Below, piece after piece: positions 1-9,874 of a stretch of 64,000 nucleotides of DNA (within the stretch, counting starts at the first letter, position 1; each line of letters starts with the position of its first letter). The DNA is taken from assembly GCA_951394045.1 (NCBI GenBank), contig OX595992.1:496001-560000 (forward strand). Direction: 5' to 3'. The stretch is from Nitzschia sp. DOCU1. Lineage: Eukaryota > Bacillariophyta > Bacillariophyceae > Bacillariales > Bacillariaceae. A program made the position numbers and the translations under genes. Below the pieces are notes generated by a model. That model was not told where the DNA came from. It did not search any database and saw only the letters and a program-made list of their open reading frames with translations.

Positions 1-22
1 ACTTTACAACGATATCTACAAA

Positions 23-2551
23 ATGGCGCACGGAGAAATAGAAGTAACATCAGCACAACCTGCAGCAGGGGCCGAGGACGAGGACGACGAACCAGAGACA
101 GCACAGCCAGCCGCATCAGCTGCAGGGCGAAAAGAGAAAATGGCCAACCTGTCGTTTGCGCAGCGCCGACACGAACTAGCATGGCGATTGGCATCTCATA
201 GCAAGGCACTGACGCACGTGGCTGCTTTGACTGCGGCAGCAGGGACAACCAACTTGGCCAATGCGACTCAAGTGTCAACTAGAGCCCTACAACATGCTCG
301 AACGGCATGGGTACAGGCCGATGAGGCACAGGATGCTCTCTATTTCTTTCATGCGCAGCTCTTCCCTGCCCGAGCCGCCCCCCATGATGTATATGGCGCC
401 CTGGACACTTTATTAGCCGGAACCTGGCACGATCTGCCACAAGATCTGCAATTGATGGTTGACCGGTATGAGAGTTCTGACGAGAAAGCTTGGAGCTCAA
501 GTGAAGTAGCCGATCGATGGCACATGGCGGTTCGAGATAAATTGTTACGGGGGGAGATGGGGTGGATGAAACAGAACCATGTGTCTGTACCTTGGAAGAT
601 TAGTCTGCGGGGAGGGATCGTTCGACTGACACAGGGAAATCCAAAGACAACAGTATCAGGGAATGTATCAAAAACCACTTACCCCATCGAAGCAATACTG
701 ACCGTCCTCTCGGCCAGTCAACCCGCCTATTGGACACTACTGAGTATTGAAGTTCACGCACAAGCAAAGACAGGGCAGTCTAATCATCAGCTGGACACGA
801 CCAATCGACAACAATTTGATTTACACAGACTGTGTGCACTTGCCATGAGCAAAGAAGAACAACGTGCAAGGGCCCAAAATAATAAGGAAGAAAAGCATCC
901 ACCAGGCTGGGACGATTCTACTCCCGTGCCACCAGTAGTAGCTCGACCACTCCATTCCTTATTTCAAGTGGCACATGTTTTCAATCTTTCCTGGCAGCTC
1001 GAAATACTGAGTGCGCAAGCACAATCGTTGCGAAAAGGCATGTGGGGGACAACATCTTCCAGTATCGTTGTCACGCCGGTCCAATTCTTTGAGAATCGAA
1101 GTATATTGGGCATTGTATCCATAAGCTTTTGGTCTGTCGATGATCGATATGGTCCACCGCTCATGGGGGGCCTTCAACTCGAGGATGAACTAATGGGCGA
1201 TGGCGACGGGTTGGGTTCCCCTACGAATGGAAAAGGATCTTCAGGAGACTCGGTATCCACAGTCTCTCGATCTATCAATACCCCCAGTGTTAGTAACCAG
1301 CTCACACTATCGGTTCGCGCCGAACCGAACGTCGGCATTCGCGTAGCCTTGAGCGGTGCCGAGAGTGTCATGGACTTTGCGAGTAGCAAACCCCACATTC
1401 GATCGACCATTCGAGAACTGTTGGAAGCGACCTCTAACCCATTCATGCTAAGTGCTAGTGAGGCACTGCTGGCAGCTACCCGACTATGTGCCGAACGAAA
1501 ATGCTACGCCATGGTCCAAGTGCTGCCAAAGTTTCTTCCGCCTTGGATCTCGTTGAGTGTCGAAAAGGGAAGCATTGCTGTGGCTGCCCAAGTTCAGTAC
1601 TACTTTGGAACAGCGTCGCGCGGTGAGGTTGTGAGACGAGCTCCAGTCTTTCTATTCCGGCTAACATGCGACGCTCGTACGGGGACTTTTGTTTGTACCT
1701 TTACAAGGAGTACCGAGCTGCTTCAACAGTTGGCGTGCAATGACCCGCAGGCCGCTGGTGATTCCACGGCGCTACGAATAGCCCAGCATGCCAAGAATCG
1801 ACGCGGTGGTGGCCGAAGTGGCAACTCCGGAGCGGCTGCCATTCTCGCGACCGGACGAGTCGTTCGTGATGCCTTTGAAGGCCTTTCACGGTCCATGAAT
1901 GTGCTTGGACAACGAACAGGAGTTGGTGGCGGCTGGATGGACAATGATGGCATGTCGTCGAGTCTGCGCCAACGTGCCGTTCAAATGGCCTGCAAGGATG
2001 CACGGGTGTCGCTTGTAACTTGCTGCGGAATGGCAGCTGTCTATGGCCTCTCGGCCTTGTCTATGGGTGTTGCCACGGGAATTTCTCCCAAACCGGACAT
2101 GGCTGGTGGACCGATTCCTGATACAGACGGTAAAAGCTTCCTGCAAACGCCGCCCTTGGCCATCTTGGTTGACCAGAACCTGGTGGAAACAACGTCTCGT
2201 ACTGCAGATGGGGAGAAGACTATGAATTCGCACACGGAACAAGAATTCTTTGGAATTTGCTGTACCGTCGATGATTCTGCCCTGATTCTCCATGGAGTCA
2301 ACTTGTTTGTTCGCTTAGCGTCCCCAGTGGCAATTCCCAATCGAACCAGCCTATCGTTGACACCCTTCTTGCAGGCCGCTCCTACAAACGGAGGAATATC
2401 AATTGACGACGATGGGAATGGCTCGCCCCCGTCTAAGCGAGCCAGAGTCGAGGGTGGAGATTCTAGTCAGGGATCGTCAAGTCCTCTTCAAGATTTGCAG
2501 GTCGAAGTCGAGCACTTTGCGGCAATCCTGTCGGACACGCTGGAGCTCTAA
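23..2551 (+). CDS. MED14: Mediator complex subunit 14 (RGR1-like)
   Basis: Intronless 842-aa protein starting at the first ATG in the window (context AAAATGG). Residues about 43-60 and 106-140 match the start of the MED14 family: a basic helix, then a helix followed by 'ALDTLLAGTW..LP', equivalent to the 'IDVLTTGSYPRLP' signature of animal MED14. A later 'FDLHRLC' segment (about residue 265) also fits. MED14 is the scaffold joining head, middle and tail of Mediator in the nucleus, linking activators to RNA polymerase II. The protein is shorter than animal MED14 (about 1450 aa), and the C-terminal half (after residue 380) carries Gly/Ser-rich linkers and is poorly conserved. The C-terminus has a 'PPSKRARVE' basic patch that could act as a nuclear localisation signal. 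Family assignment rests on the N-terminal third. Sequence upstream of position 1 is not available, so an earlier exon cannot be excluded. Confidence 0.8.
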   Translation: MAHGEIEVTSAQPAAGAEDEDDEPETAQPAASAAGRKEKMANLSFAQRRHELAWRLASHSKALTHVAALTAAAGTTNLANATQVSTRALQHARTAWVQADEAQDALYFFHAQLFPARAAPHDVYGALDTLLAGTWHDLPQDLQLMVDRYESSDEKAWSSSEVADRWHMAVRDKLLRGEMGWMKQNHVSVPWKISLRGGIVRLTQGNPKTTVSGNVSKTTYPIEAILTVLSASQPAYWTLLSIEVHAQAKTGQSNHQLDTTNRQQFDLHRLCALAMSKEEQRARAQNNKEEKHPPGWDDSTPVPPVVARPLHSLFQVAHVFNLSWQLEILSAQAQSLRKGMWGTTSSSIVVTPVQFFENRSILGIVSISFWSVDDRYGPPLMGGLQLEDELMGDGDGLGSPTNGKGSSGDSVSTVSRSINTPSVSNQLTLSVRAEPNVGIRVALSGAESVMDFASSKPHIRSTIRELLEATSNPFMLSASEALLAATRLCAERKCYAMVQVLPKFLPPWISLSVEKGSIAVAAQVQYYFGTASRGEVVRRAPVFLFRLTCDARTGTFVCTFTRSTELLQQLACNDPQAAGDSTALRIAQHAKNRRGGGRSGNSGAAAILATGRVVRDAFEGLSRSMNVLGQRTGVGGGWMDNDGMSSSLRQRAVQMACKDARVSLVTCCGMAAVYGLSALSMGVATGISPKPDMAGGPIPDTDGKSFLQTPPLAILVDQNLVETTSRTADGEKTMNSHTEQEFFGICCTVDDSALILHGVNLFVRLASPVAIPNRTSLSLTPFLQAAPTNGGISIDDDGNGSPPSKRARVEGGDSSQGSSSPLQDLQVEVEHFAAILSDTLEL

Positions 2552-3230
2552 TCCTACAGCCAGGTCGATGTCAATTGGCAGTGCATGCCAGGCAAGGGTG
2601 TCAGCATCCACGCCCCTAGAATGAGAGAGATTCTAATTCTACTAGAGTAGCTACTATCGCAGGTACTCGTTTGCTCCCTTTCGGTAGCTGGTTCCTCCTA
2701 AAATTTGACGATGCACAATCAACAAGTTGAAAGGTAGTCAACAGTGAACGTGCATGAAGCAGTCAAAACGCTTGCTAAGACGACTGGCCGCCGCCCCTCC
2801 AGACGACACGCTCGACTCTAACCGGAGAGTCCCCCACACACCTCACGTTTTGGAGGAAAGAAATGGAATCAGGTAGGTATGATATGTATATTGTTCAATA
2901 TCTTTCATTATTTACTGAATAAAGCATGTCACGTGATGTCGCAGAAGAACCTTGTGACGCTACACTCGCCTGACACCTTGACACACGATAAAAAGCCGCC
3001 GAAGCAATTACGACGACAGCTGCCCCCTTTTGCCGGCAGAAAGGAACTGATGGGGTGTGCGCCTCAAGTGCAACAACCATTCCACTGCATTGGGATTGAG
3101 AGACGACGCTTTTTGGTGGCAACCCGTGGATTCGGAAAAGAACGGAAATCAGGTCACCGCGTTCTACCAGCGCTTATTAAGTCGAAAGGCTTCTTCGACA
3201 GCTTCTGGTAGTATAACTCAAGGATTTCTC
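2552..3230. other. Intergenic region, MED14 to receptor kinase
   Basis: About 680 bases between two plus-strand genes. The frame of the downstream gene is open back to about 3057, but only from a GTG; the first in-frame ATG is 3231, so this stretch is read as 3' UTR plus promoter. No RNA gene or repeat was seen. Confidence 0.5.
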
Positions 3231-6200
3231 ATGGATGAAACGATACCTGACCCGTCGTCAGGAGAGAGCGCTTTAAAGTCCGATGCGCAGCTCTCCCTCG
3301 AAATGAAAAGTCTGGCAAAGATTTGCTCGAGTCAAGACGTTGGTGTCAAAGTTGAGCTGAAAACGAAGGATGAAGAAGACTCATGTTGTTCACGGAAGGA
3401 CACGATAACTGGGCCGTTGATGGCAGACTGTCCCCTCTCTAGAACTTCGACAGCTGTAAGCACTAACGGGGACTCTCCCCCTTCGAGCTTTTCAATACAG
3501 CGGATACGAAAGAATCGATCCTATGGTTTTTCTCTTCGCCGAAGGGCGGCCTGGGGGGTTTTGTCTGGAGGTCTGCTGGCACTCGGTGTGCTGATTTTGC
3601 TTTCTATTTTTTATCCTGATGCGCTACAAGATCTTTCGAATCTTATATCCTCACCTGAAACGTATTATGCTGCAAGTTACAGCATGGGGCGAATACGAGG
3701 AGGGCCGGAACCGACAGGGATCAAATCTTATCTCAGTTTGTTCGCAAAACCTTCCCCGCCGGCGCCCAGGGATCCGACAGTACAACCGCCGCTACCCTCC
3801 GGGCCTCCGGAATCGACACAACGACATTTAGCAGACTCTACATCTGGAAGCAGCTCGAGTACTACTACTAGTAGCAGCAGCAGCAGTACTAGCGGAAGCA
3901 GCTCGAGCAGCAGTACTAGCAGCGGTACATACAAGGATGCCCAGCTGGTGATTGCAGGCAAAATGACTGTCGAGGACGCCCCTTGCAATATCGCGCAGTA
4001 CAACTTGAAAACGCAAGAATGGAGTTTGTCAGAGCGCATTCAATTATCCCTATATAATAGCTACAGCGGGGGAGAAGTCTATTCGCTGCTGGCAAATCAT
4101 ACAAACCAGCGAGAGAGTGACTCGGGCACCCAAGCATCAACTGACGCAAAAAGGTAGGTCCGAATGTGAGCTATGAACTCGTGATACGCCATTCTTGTTC
4201 TGTTTTTCACCATTTCCATTAGCTATATTTCCAGACTACCTCAACCATCCTACCAGGGGAGTGGTGAACTGATTGTAGTTGGTGCCTTCGATACAACTTA
4301 TCGAAATTCTCAGGTGACTTACTGTTCGGTCGGCAAGTGGGATGGAGTCATGCTGTCCAAGGTGGGAGAAGGATTGTGTAATTCTGCTCTTTCAAAAGGG
4401 ATGAAAATTACGACGGCAGCTTTGGCGGGGCCTCAGGATGTCTATGTGGCAGGCAGTTTTCAGACGCAAGTGTGGAACGGCGATCGGCACGAGTTTGTCA
4501 AAATCTTCAATATTGCACATTACAATGCGGTCGACCAGGTATGGTTGCCTTTGAATATTGGACAGATCACTTGCAGTTGGTGTACTGTGACAGTTCTGGC
4601 CTTGGCGTGGGATTCCAAGAGACGGCAGCTACACGTGGCCGGAAAGTTCAATGCAATCGACGGACGAAATGTACCGGCTGGCTTGGCAATATACGATTTG
4701 GACTCCGGCCATTTGGTAGCACATCCTGGTGGAGGTCTATCAATGCGAAACAGTACACAAGATGGCGTCGGAACCGCGCTCCAGCTGGACGAGGAGAGTG
4801 GTGTTTTGTATGTGATGGGATCCTTTGAGCGGCTCACAGCGACGTACGACATATGCTTAGGACTTGCTGCCTATGAGATCAATGCCAATCGATGGACCTG
4901 TCTTGCTAACGCAGCGCATACGGTGCTTCCCACGGGCGGAGGAAACATGCTTCTGACACCGTACGGTCTCATGGTTGCCGGCAAAGTGGCCGAGTCGACA
5001 ACATGGCCGGACAGCGACAGGCCCTATACGATCGCACTACTTAAGGCTACGCTCAAAACTCATCGAGCAAGCAAGGCTAATGACGACGAAAGCGATGCAG
5101 ATACAAACCAGGAAGAATACCATGAGTTTGACTGGTCTTGGCTACCAGGATTCGATGGCCACAACGAACCGCTGCATGCGCTAGCGAATGGATTTGGCAA
5201 CTTTGCAGGTACAGTTTTCATTGCCGGTGATAACCTTGTGGCTAAGTGGTCCTATCAGCCCAAGTCAAGCTACAGCTCTGATGGCAGCCACAGAAGCATG
5301 ACTGCCTTGACTACCACAACTACCCAGCCGCAATATGTCCCCGTTACCGTTAATTTGTCCGGTGATCATGTCCGTGGTGCCATCATGGCCATTTCTCAAA
5401 TGATGCCAGAGCCAGAGAACAATGAAGGATCACGAGGTCAACGGGTCAACATTACGATAATTGTTTACTGCGTGGCGGCCGGTTGCGTCATCGGGATGTT
5501 TGGGGCCATTATGTGCAATCGTAACCTCTCCCAGACTGTTTTCCCGTTCATTGGTGGTCACTCGCAGCTCAAAGGCATCTCCTTGGATACCTTGACCTAT
5601 AGTGCCATTGAGAACTCAAATATCATGGAATCCTACCAGAGGGCTATGAAGACGCGCTACGTCCAGCACCCGCATCTGCTGACCATCATCGACCCTCAAG
5701 AAATCTTTCTTCAACGTATCATCGGCGAAGGTACATTTGGACGAGTGTGGAGTGCAAGGTGGAGGAGTGCCAGTGTGGCAGTCAAGGAATTTGTCTTCGC
5801 GCAAGCGGCTGTTGCTGGAAAGTCATCGATGCAGCAAGAAATTATCGAGGAAATTATTGGCGAAGCTGGCATGATGGCAATCCTTCGGCATCCAAATGTC
5901 CTGCAGCTATTTGGCTGTTCTCTCACGGCCCAGGCCATTTGGATCGTCAGCGAGCTGTGTTCTCTTGGCAGTTTGCGTCAAGTCCTTGATGATAATGAAC
6001 GATCGCTGCCTGTAGATATTCGAATCAGTCTCGCCCTTCAAGTGGCCGAAGGAATGACTTACCTTCACAATCAGGATCCTCCCATTATCCATCGCGATTT
6101 GAAGAGCCACAACATTTTTGTGCATGAAACTTTCATTGATACTGATGAGAACGACAGCAAGAAGAAGGAGGGAAAAGACAAAGACAACGCGATGGCTCGG

Positions 6201-6809
6201 TGGCTGCAGCCAGTCAAGATGACCCCCAAATCGACCTTGGTGTCCAAAATTGGAGACTGGGGCTCGGCCCGAGCAACCTTGTCTGGATCTCGAACTATGA
6301 CACACGGCGTCGGTACTGCGTGTTGGCTCGCTCCTGAAGTTATCAAGCATGCTCGTTCGTCAAAGTTCAGCGATGTCTACGGCTATGGTATCGTCCTTTG
6401 GGAATTAGCGACAAGAGAAGAAGTCTACCAAGGACTGGAGACGACGCAAATCATTGCAAAAGTCGCCAATGAAAGTTTGCGCCCTCCTGTTCCGCAAGAC
6501 TGTCCATGGAAAGATCTCATGGTCAAGTGCTGGGAAGAAAAGCCTACCGATCGGCTGGAATTCAATGAGATTGTGGTCGAGTTGAACAAGATTGCAAAGT
6601 CTCTTGCTTCGCAACAGAAATTGCGGGAAAGTACCATGGGTGGAGACGATGATGTGGTGAACGAAACGTCGGGGTTGTTGACGGACCATGCCAGTTTAAC
6701 CACAACGGAGGGAATGTCGGACGGCTACATGAGTCATTCCTCAAGGAATCCCGGTGATGTTCTAATACCTGACGGGTCTCCGAGAAAATCTGAGCCCGCG
6801 GAAGACTAG
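3231..6809 (+). CDS. Membrane receptor with Rax2-like ectodomain and TKL protein kinase
   Basis: Two exons, 3231-4153 and 4223-6809, with a 69-bp GT-AG intron (donor AAG|GTAGGT); an alternative acceptor 12 bp downstream is also in frame. The product is about 1169 aa. Order of parts: cytosolic Ser-rich N-terminus, membrane segment near residues 106-128, Ser/Pro linker encoded by repeated AGC/AGT triplets, a large domain with repeated 'VAGxF' and 'GLAIYDLDSG' blades like the beta-propeller of fungal Rax2/kelch proteins, a second membrane segment near 717-739, then a kinase from about 807 to 1100. The kinase has GEGTFGRVW (P-loop), VAVKEF (Lys), HRDLKSHN (catalytic loop), a DWG in place of DFG, and LAPE. 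It therefore looks active and belongs to the tyrosine-kinase-like (Raf/MLK) group. The two membrane segments place the propeller outside or in the lumen and the kinase in the cytosol. The ligand is unknown. The start was chosen because the upstream frame contains no ATG. Confidence 0.75.
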
Positions 6810-7031
6810 ACGCCTCGTCCTGGTTTCATGCACCCGAGCTATTATCTAGCGCTATTGTAAGCAAATGTAAAAACGCTACCAATATTGTCAAGTCTTGTAC
6901 TTCAAAGGAGCGTTCGTCTCTTTTTCTTTGCAGGGTGAGGTAACAGATATATCCGCCTTGCGGGAGAAGAACAGGTGTGCGTGCGAATTTCGGCATCGAA
7001 TGAAGTGCTACCGGTGGGCGCTGGGGGGCCT

Positions 7032-7990
7032 TCAGCGGGCAAAGGGTTGCATCCATTGAAGTACGCCTGTAGCAACGTTCCTGGAACGCGGATCTTCCAC
7101 GTCACTACTGTCGTCATCATCTTCGTCCTCTTCGTCTTGACTTTGTTCTCGAAACGTCTTTCGTTTGCCCCCTTGCGCCGGTGCAATCGTAGGCGAACCA
7201 ACCCGTGAAATTTGCCGCGCCCTTCGATTTCCGGTGACTTTGAAAACAAAGTTAACTTGATTCAACTTGGCCAGCCGCTCTGCCGTCAGACGTGTCTTTT
7301 CTCCCCTGAGAAATTTTGTATACCAATAACGTTGATCATGAACCCATCCACCCAATCCTGCGGTCGCTTGTGGAACCACAGAGTGCCCATTTTCTTCAAA
7401 GAATTTGACCAACTGTTCATAGCGCTCTTCCCAGGTGTACTTCTTCGGGGGAGTCGGCTTGAAAGGATCCACTTGGGCTGGAAAGGGAAACCCGAGAAGT
7501 CGAAGCTTTTCGAATCGTTCGTCGGACATCCAATGCCTATCACCACGGACGCGCTGGATGTACTTCCATTTCTCCCGCTCTTGAAACTGTGCCACGTCGG
7601 CGATCTGAGGATCCTTGCTGCACATGCTCAATTTGACGTCAGGGTGCGCCGTCACAAATTCCTTCCACCGCTGGCATCGAATGTCCCAAGGAACATACTC
7701 CTGCGAGGGCTTGGGCTTCACGCCCAAATCCATCAGTCGTAGCATCCGATTCTTTATCTTGGCCTCCCATTCAGGATTCATGGACTTGTCTTTGTCGGTA
7801 TTGTTGATGGCTTTTTTATACCACCTTCGCTGCGCAGCAATCCAGGCTCCCAGCTTCGGCTCATTGTAGTCTTTGCAAATGGCCAAATTGGGATCCCCGT
7901 GCTTCTTAGTAAATGCTTCAAGTTCCCGAAATTTCTGGTTCCATTTGGTGTCATCTACATGCTGATGATAAATGCCACGCGGAGGCTCCA
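7032..7990 (-). pseudogene. Helicase-associated-domain gene 1, 3' part (split by LINE)
   Basis: This is the C-terminal half of an interrupted gene whose N-terminal half lies at 16141-17824. The frame runs from the left target-site duplication (7973-7990) to the stop at 7032. It encodes three helicase-associated (HA, PF03457-type) repeats, each of the pattern W-x-x-x-(Y/F)-x-x-L...L-x-x-W-x-x-x-Q-R...Y...L-x-x-L-G-F. The segment 'GDPNLAICKDYNEPKLGAW' matches 'GDPNLVTGKEYKQPKLHSW' of the neighbouring gene 2. The C-terminus is acidic (run of Asp/Glu before the stop). On the minus strand this half has no start codon of its own near the break, so it is probably silent unless transcribed from within the element. 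Joined to the 5' part through a single TSD copy, the frame is continuous and 875 codons long including the stop. Confidence 0.8.
7973..7990. repeat. Target-site duplication, left copy
   Basis: The 18 bases TGCCACGCGGAGGCTCCA occur here and again, identical, at 16141-16158, immediately flanking the LINE. On the minus strand both copies encode EPPRG of the host gene. Flanking bases differ on both sides (A versus T before, G versus A after), so 18 bp is the maximal perfect repeat. Confidence 0.9.
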
Positions 7991-8074
7991 GAATTCTTCG
8001 AACGACGAATTTAGTAAAGCTAAATTTTTAGCCGTAGGATTCTCACCTTTACCTTTACGCACCTTTTTTCGACC

Positions 8075-9874
8075 ATGACGGGAACTTCAAACCCCGTTTC
8101 TACCAGTACCGGAGCACCTCAGCAGGTGACTCCCACTTCTAAGGCTCCCGTTTCCCCTGCCGTACGGAGCATCTTGAAAGCCCGGGCGACAACGACCGTT
8201 TTAAAGGCGCAGGAGGGCAAAACTACGTTCAGCGTGTCGTTTCGCGTGTCTGCTGGCCAAGCAGATTCTACGTTTAATCTTGCCGCAAAGCATCGTGAAC
8301 TTCTTTCGAAGATTGCTGAAATTGCTACAGGAGAAGTCTACTATCTCCCAACAAACGAAACTTCGGATCCAAAACCCAAGAGTTTTTGTTCGCTGGATGA
8401 TTTTCCTTCTACCGACCCGGAACATCGGGCTTTCTTTCATCGCAAAGAGACCAAATCCCGTAGCACGAAACAGATTATCATTACGGTAACTCACTGCACC
8501 ATTTCCGACACCAGTATTCTGACGATTAAGAAGAAACTGATTCCGTATCTGCAAATTCACAACCTGTGGATTGACGGTGATGATCTCAAAGGGGAACAGA
8601 CGGTGGTGGTCGGATGGCTCAGTGGTGCACATCCTGATATGACACATAAAGTTTCTGTGACTGCTAGGTTGAACGACGCTCTGTCGGAATTAACTCTCAC
8701 TGAAGAAGAACAAGAAGAACTCGACAAGGTGGGGGGTGTGGGTGCGCTCATTCCCGAGGTGTTTGCGACGAAACGTCTGATGCAATTTGGCAATGGTGAC
8801 TCAAGGGTCGGCTCGGATGTGGTTGCTTTATGCTGTGTTCAGAAATTTCGGAAACTGATTGGTAGTCTCATTGTTCGCATTCCCTTCACGGTGCTTGGCT
8901 ACCACATCGTACCTTACGGATTCCATCTGGCCGCCAGCCCGGCAGAATATCGCGAGCTCCTCATGCACAACAACGACGTGACTCTCAAGCTTCGAGGCCT
9001 TACCGTTGTTAACTTCCATCCCTCCATCTGGGACATGTCGACCAGCGGATTGAAATATAACGGCACAATGTCAGAATACTTCATGTCCAGCTCTCTCGTG
9101 GAAAACATTGAGGCAACCGACAGTTCCTCTCGCACGGGCCGCTATATCTTTATCGTTAAGGACGATAATTTTAACGCGTTGCAACAAGAACTCACGAAAT
9201 TTTTCCGTGAACAGTTCCCAAGTTTTCTTGGACAAGAGTACCTCACCCACTACGGCCGATACCCCAGTTTGGCTTTCTCAGCGTCACTCACTAAGGACAT
9301 GGAGTCGAAAGTCACCACTCTGCGAAAAATGCTCAAGGACTCGAGTACGTCCAGCCGTCCAAGTGGCCCGGCCGCCACGACCGAAGACAATGCATGGAAC
9401 CGTCGACCTAAATTGGTATTTGATTTCAGTAGCGTATCCCATCCGGATGGAGGGCCCGCTGACTCTACTGCTGTTATTTCTTCTGGGCATTCAGTTGCGT
9501 CTGGGACTCCTTCTGGGACCCATCCTTCCACCTACGATGGACCGTCCGTTTCTGGGTTGTCGACTACGGGACAATCGGTTCCCAAAAGCATCGCCTCTGG
9601 GGATTTATCTACGGTCGTCAGCATGCTCGACACGGTGGTGAGCCGTCAAGAGGAAGCCAACAAGCGCATGATGGACTTTATGGGCAAGCAGACCGAAATG
9701 ATGACAGCCTTGATTAGTCATGTTATGGGTCCCCCTCCAACTCAACCCTTTGGGTCTCCGGTGCCTCGAGATCTAACTCCAGCCAAGCGTCCTGCCAATG
9801 TGCACTCCCCGAAGCCTTCTGCGGATACTGCTATGGATGAAGCCCCGGTGGTACCCGACAATCCTAAAAAATGA
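8075..9874 (+). CDS. LINE ORF1 protein, unrecognised fold
   Basis: 599 aa, starting at an ATG 84 bp inside the element. In non-LTR elements ORF1 proteins bind the RNA and form the RNP. No CCHC knuckle, obvious RRM or esterase motif could be seen here. Residues 1-35 are Ser/Thr/Pro-rich, 50-420 look like a folded domain of mixed alpha/beta composition, 430-520 are Ser/Gly/Thr-rich linker, and about 525-560 is a Met/Glu-rich helix likely to form a coiled coil. The stop TGA at 9872-9874 overlaps an ATG (ATGA, 9871-9874), the ancestral-looking start of ORF2. Role assigned by position only. Confidence 0.7.
   Translation: MTGTSNPVSTSTGAPQQVTPTSKAPVSPAVRSILKARATTTVLKAQEGKTTFSVSFRVSAGQADSTFNLAAKHRELLSKIAEIATGEVYYLPTNETSDPKPKSFCSLDDFPSTDPEHRAFFHRKETKSRSTKQIIITVTHCTISDTSILTIKKKLIPYLQIHNLWIDGDDLKGEQTVVVGWLSGAHPDMTHKVSVTARLNDALSELTLTEEEQEELDKVGGVGALIPEVFATKRLMQFGNGDSRVGSDVVALCCVQKFRKLIGSLIVRIPFTVLGYHIVPYGFHLAASPAEYRELLMHNNDVTLKLRGLTVVNFHPSIWDMSTSGLKYNGTMSEYFMSSSLVENIEATDSSSRTGRYIFIVKDDNFNALQQELTKFFREQFPSFLGQEYLTHYGRYPSLAFSASLTKDMESKVTTLRKMLKDSSTSSRPSGPAATTEDNAWNRRPKLVFDFSSVSHPDGGPADSTAVISSGHSVASGTPSGTHPSTYDGPSVSGLSTTGQSVPKSIASGDLSTVVSMLDTVVSRQEEANKRMMDFMGKQTEMMTALISHVMGPPPTQPFGSPVPRDLTPAKRPANVHSPKPSADTAMDEAPVVPDNPKK

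Noticed and set aside
7212..7742. 176-aa plus-strand frame
   Set aside because: Antisense shadow of the HA gene 1 repeats.
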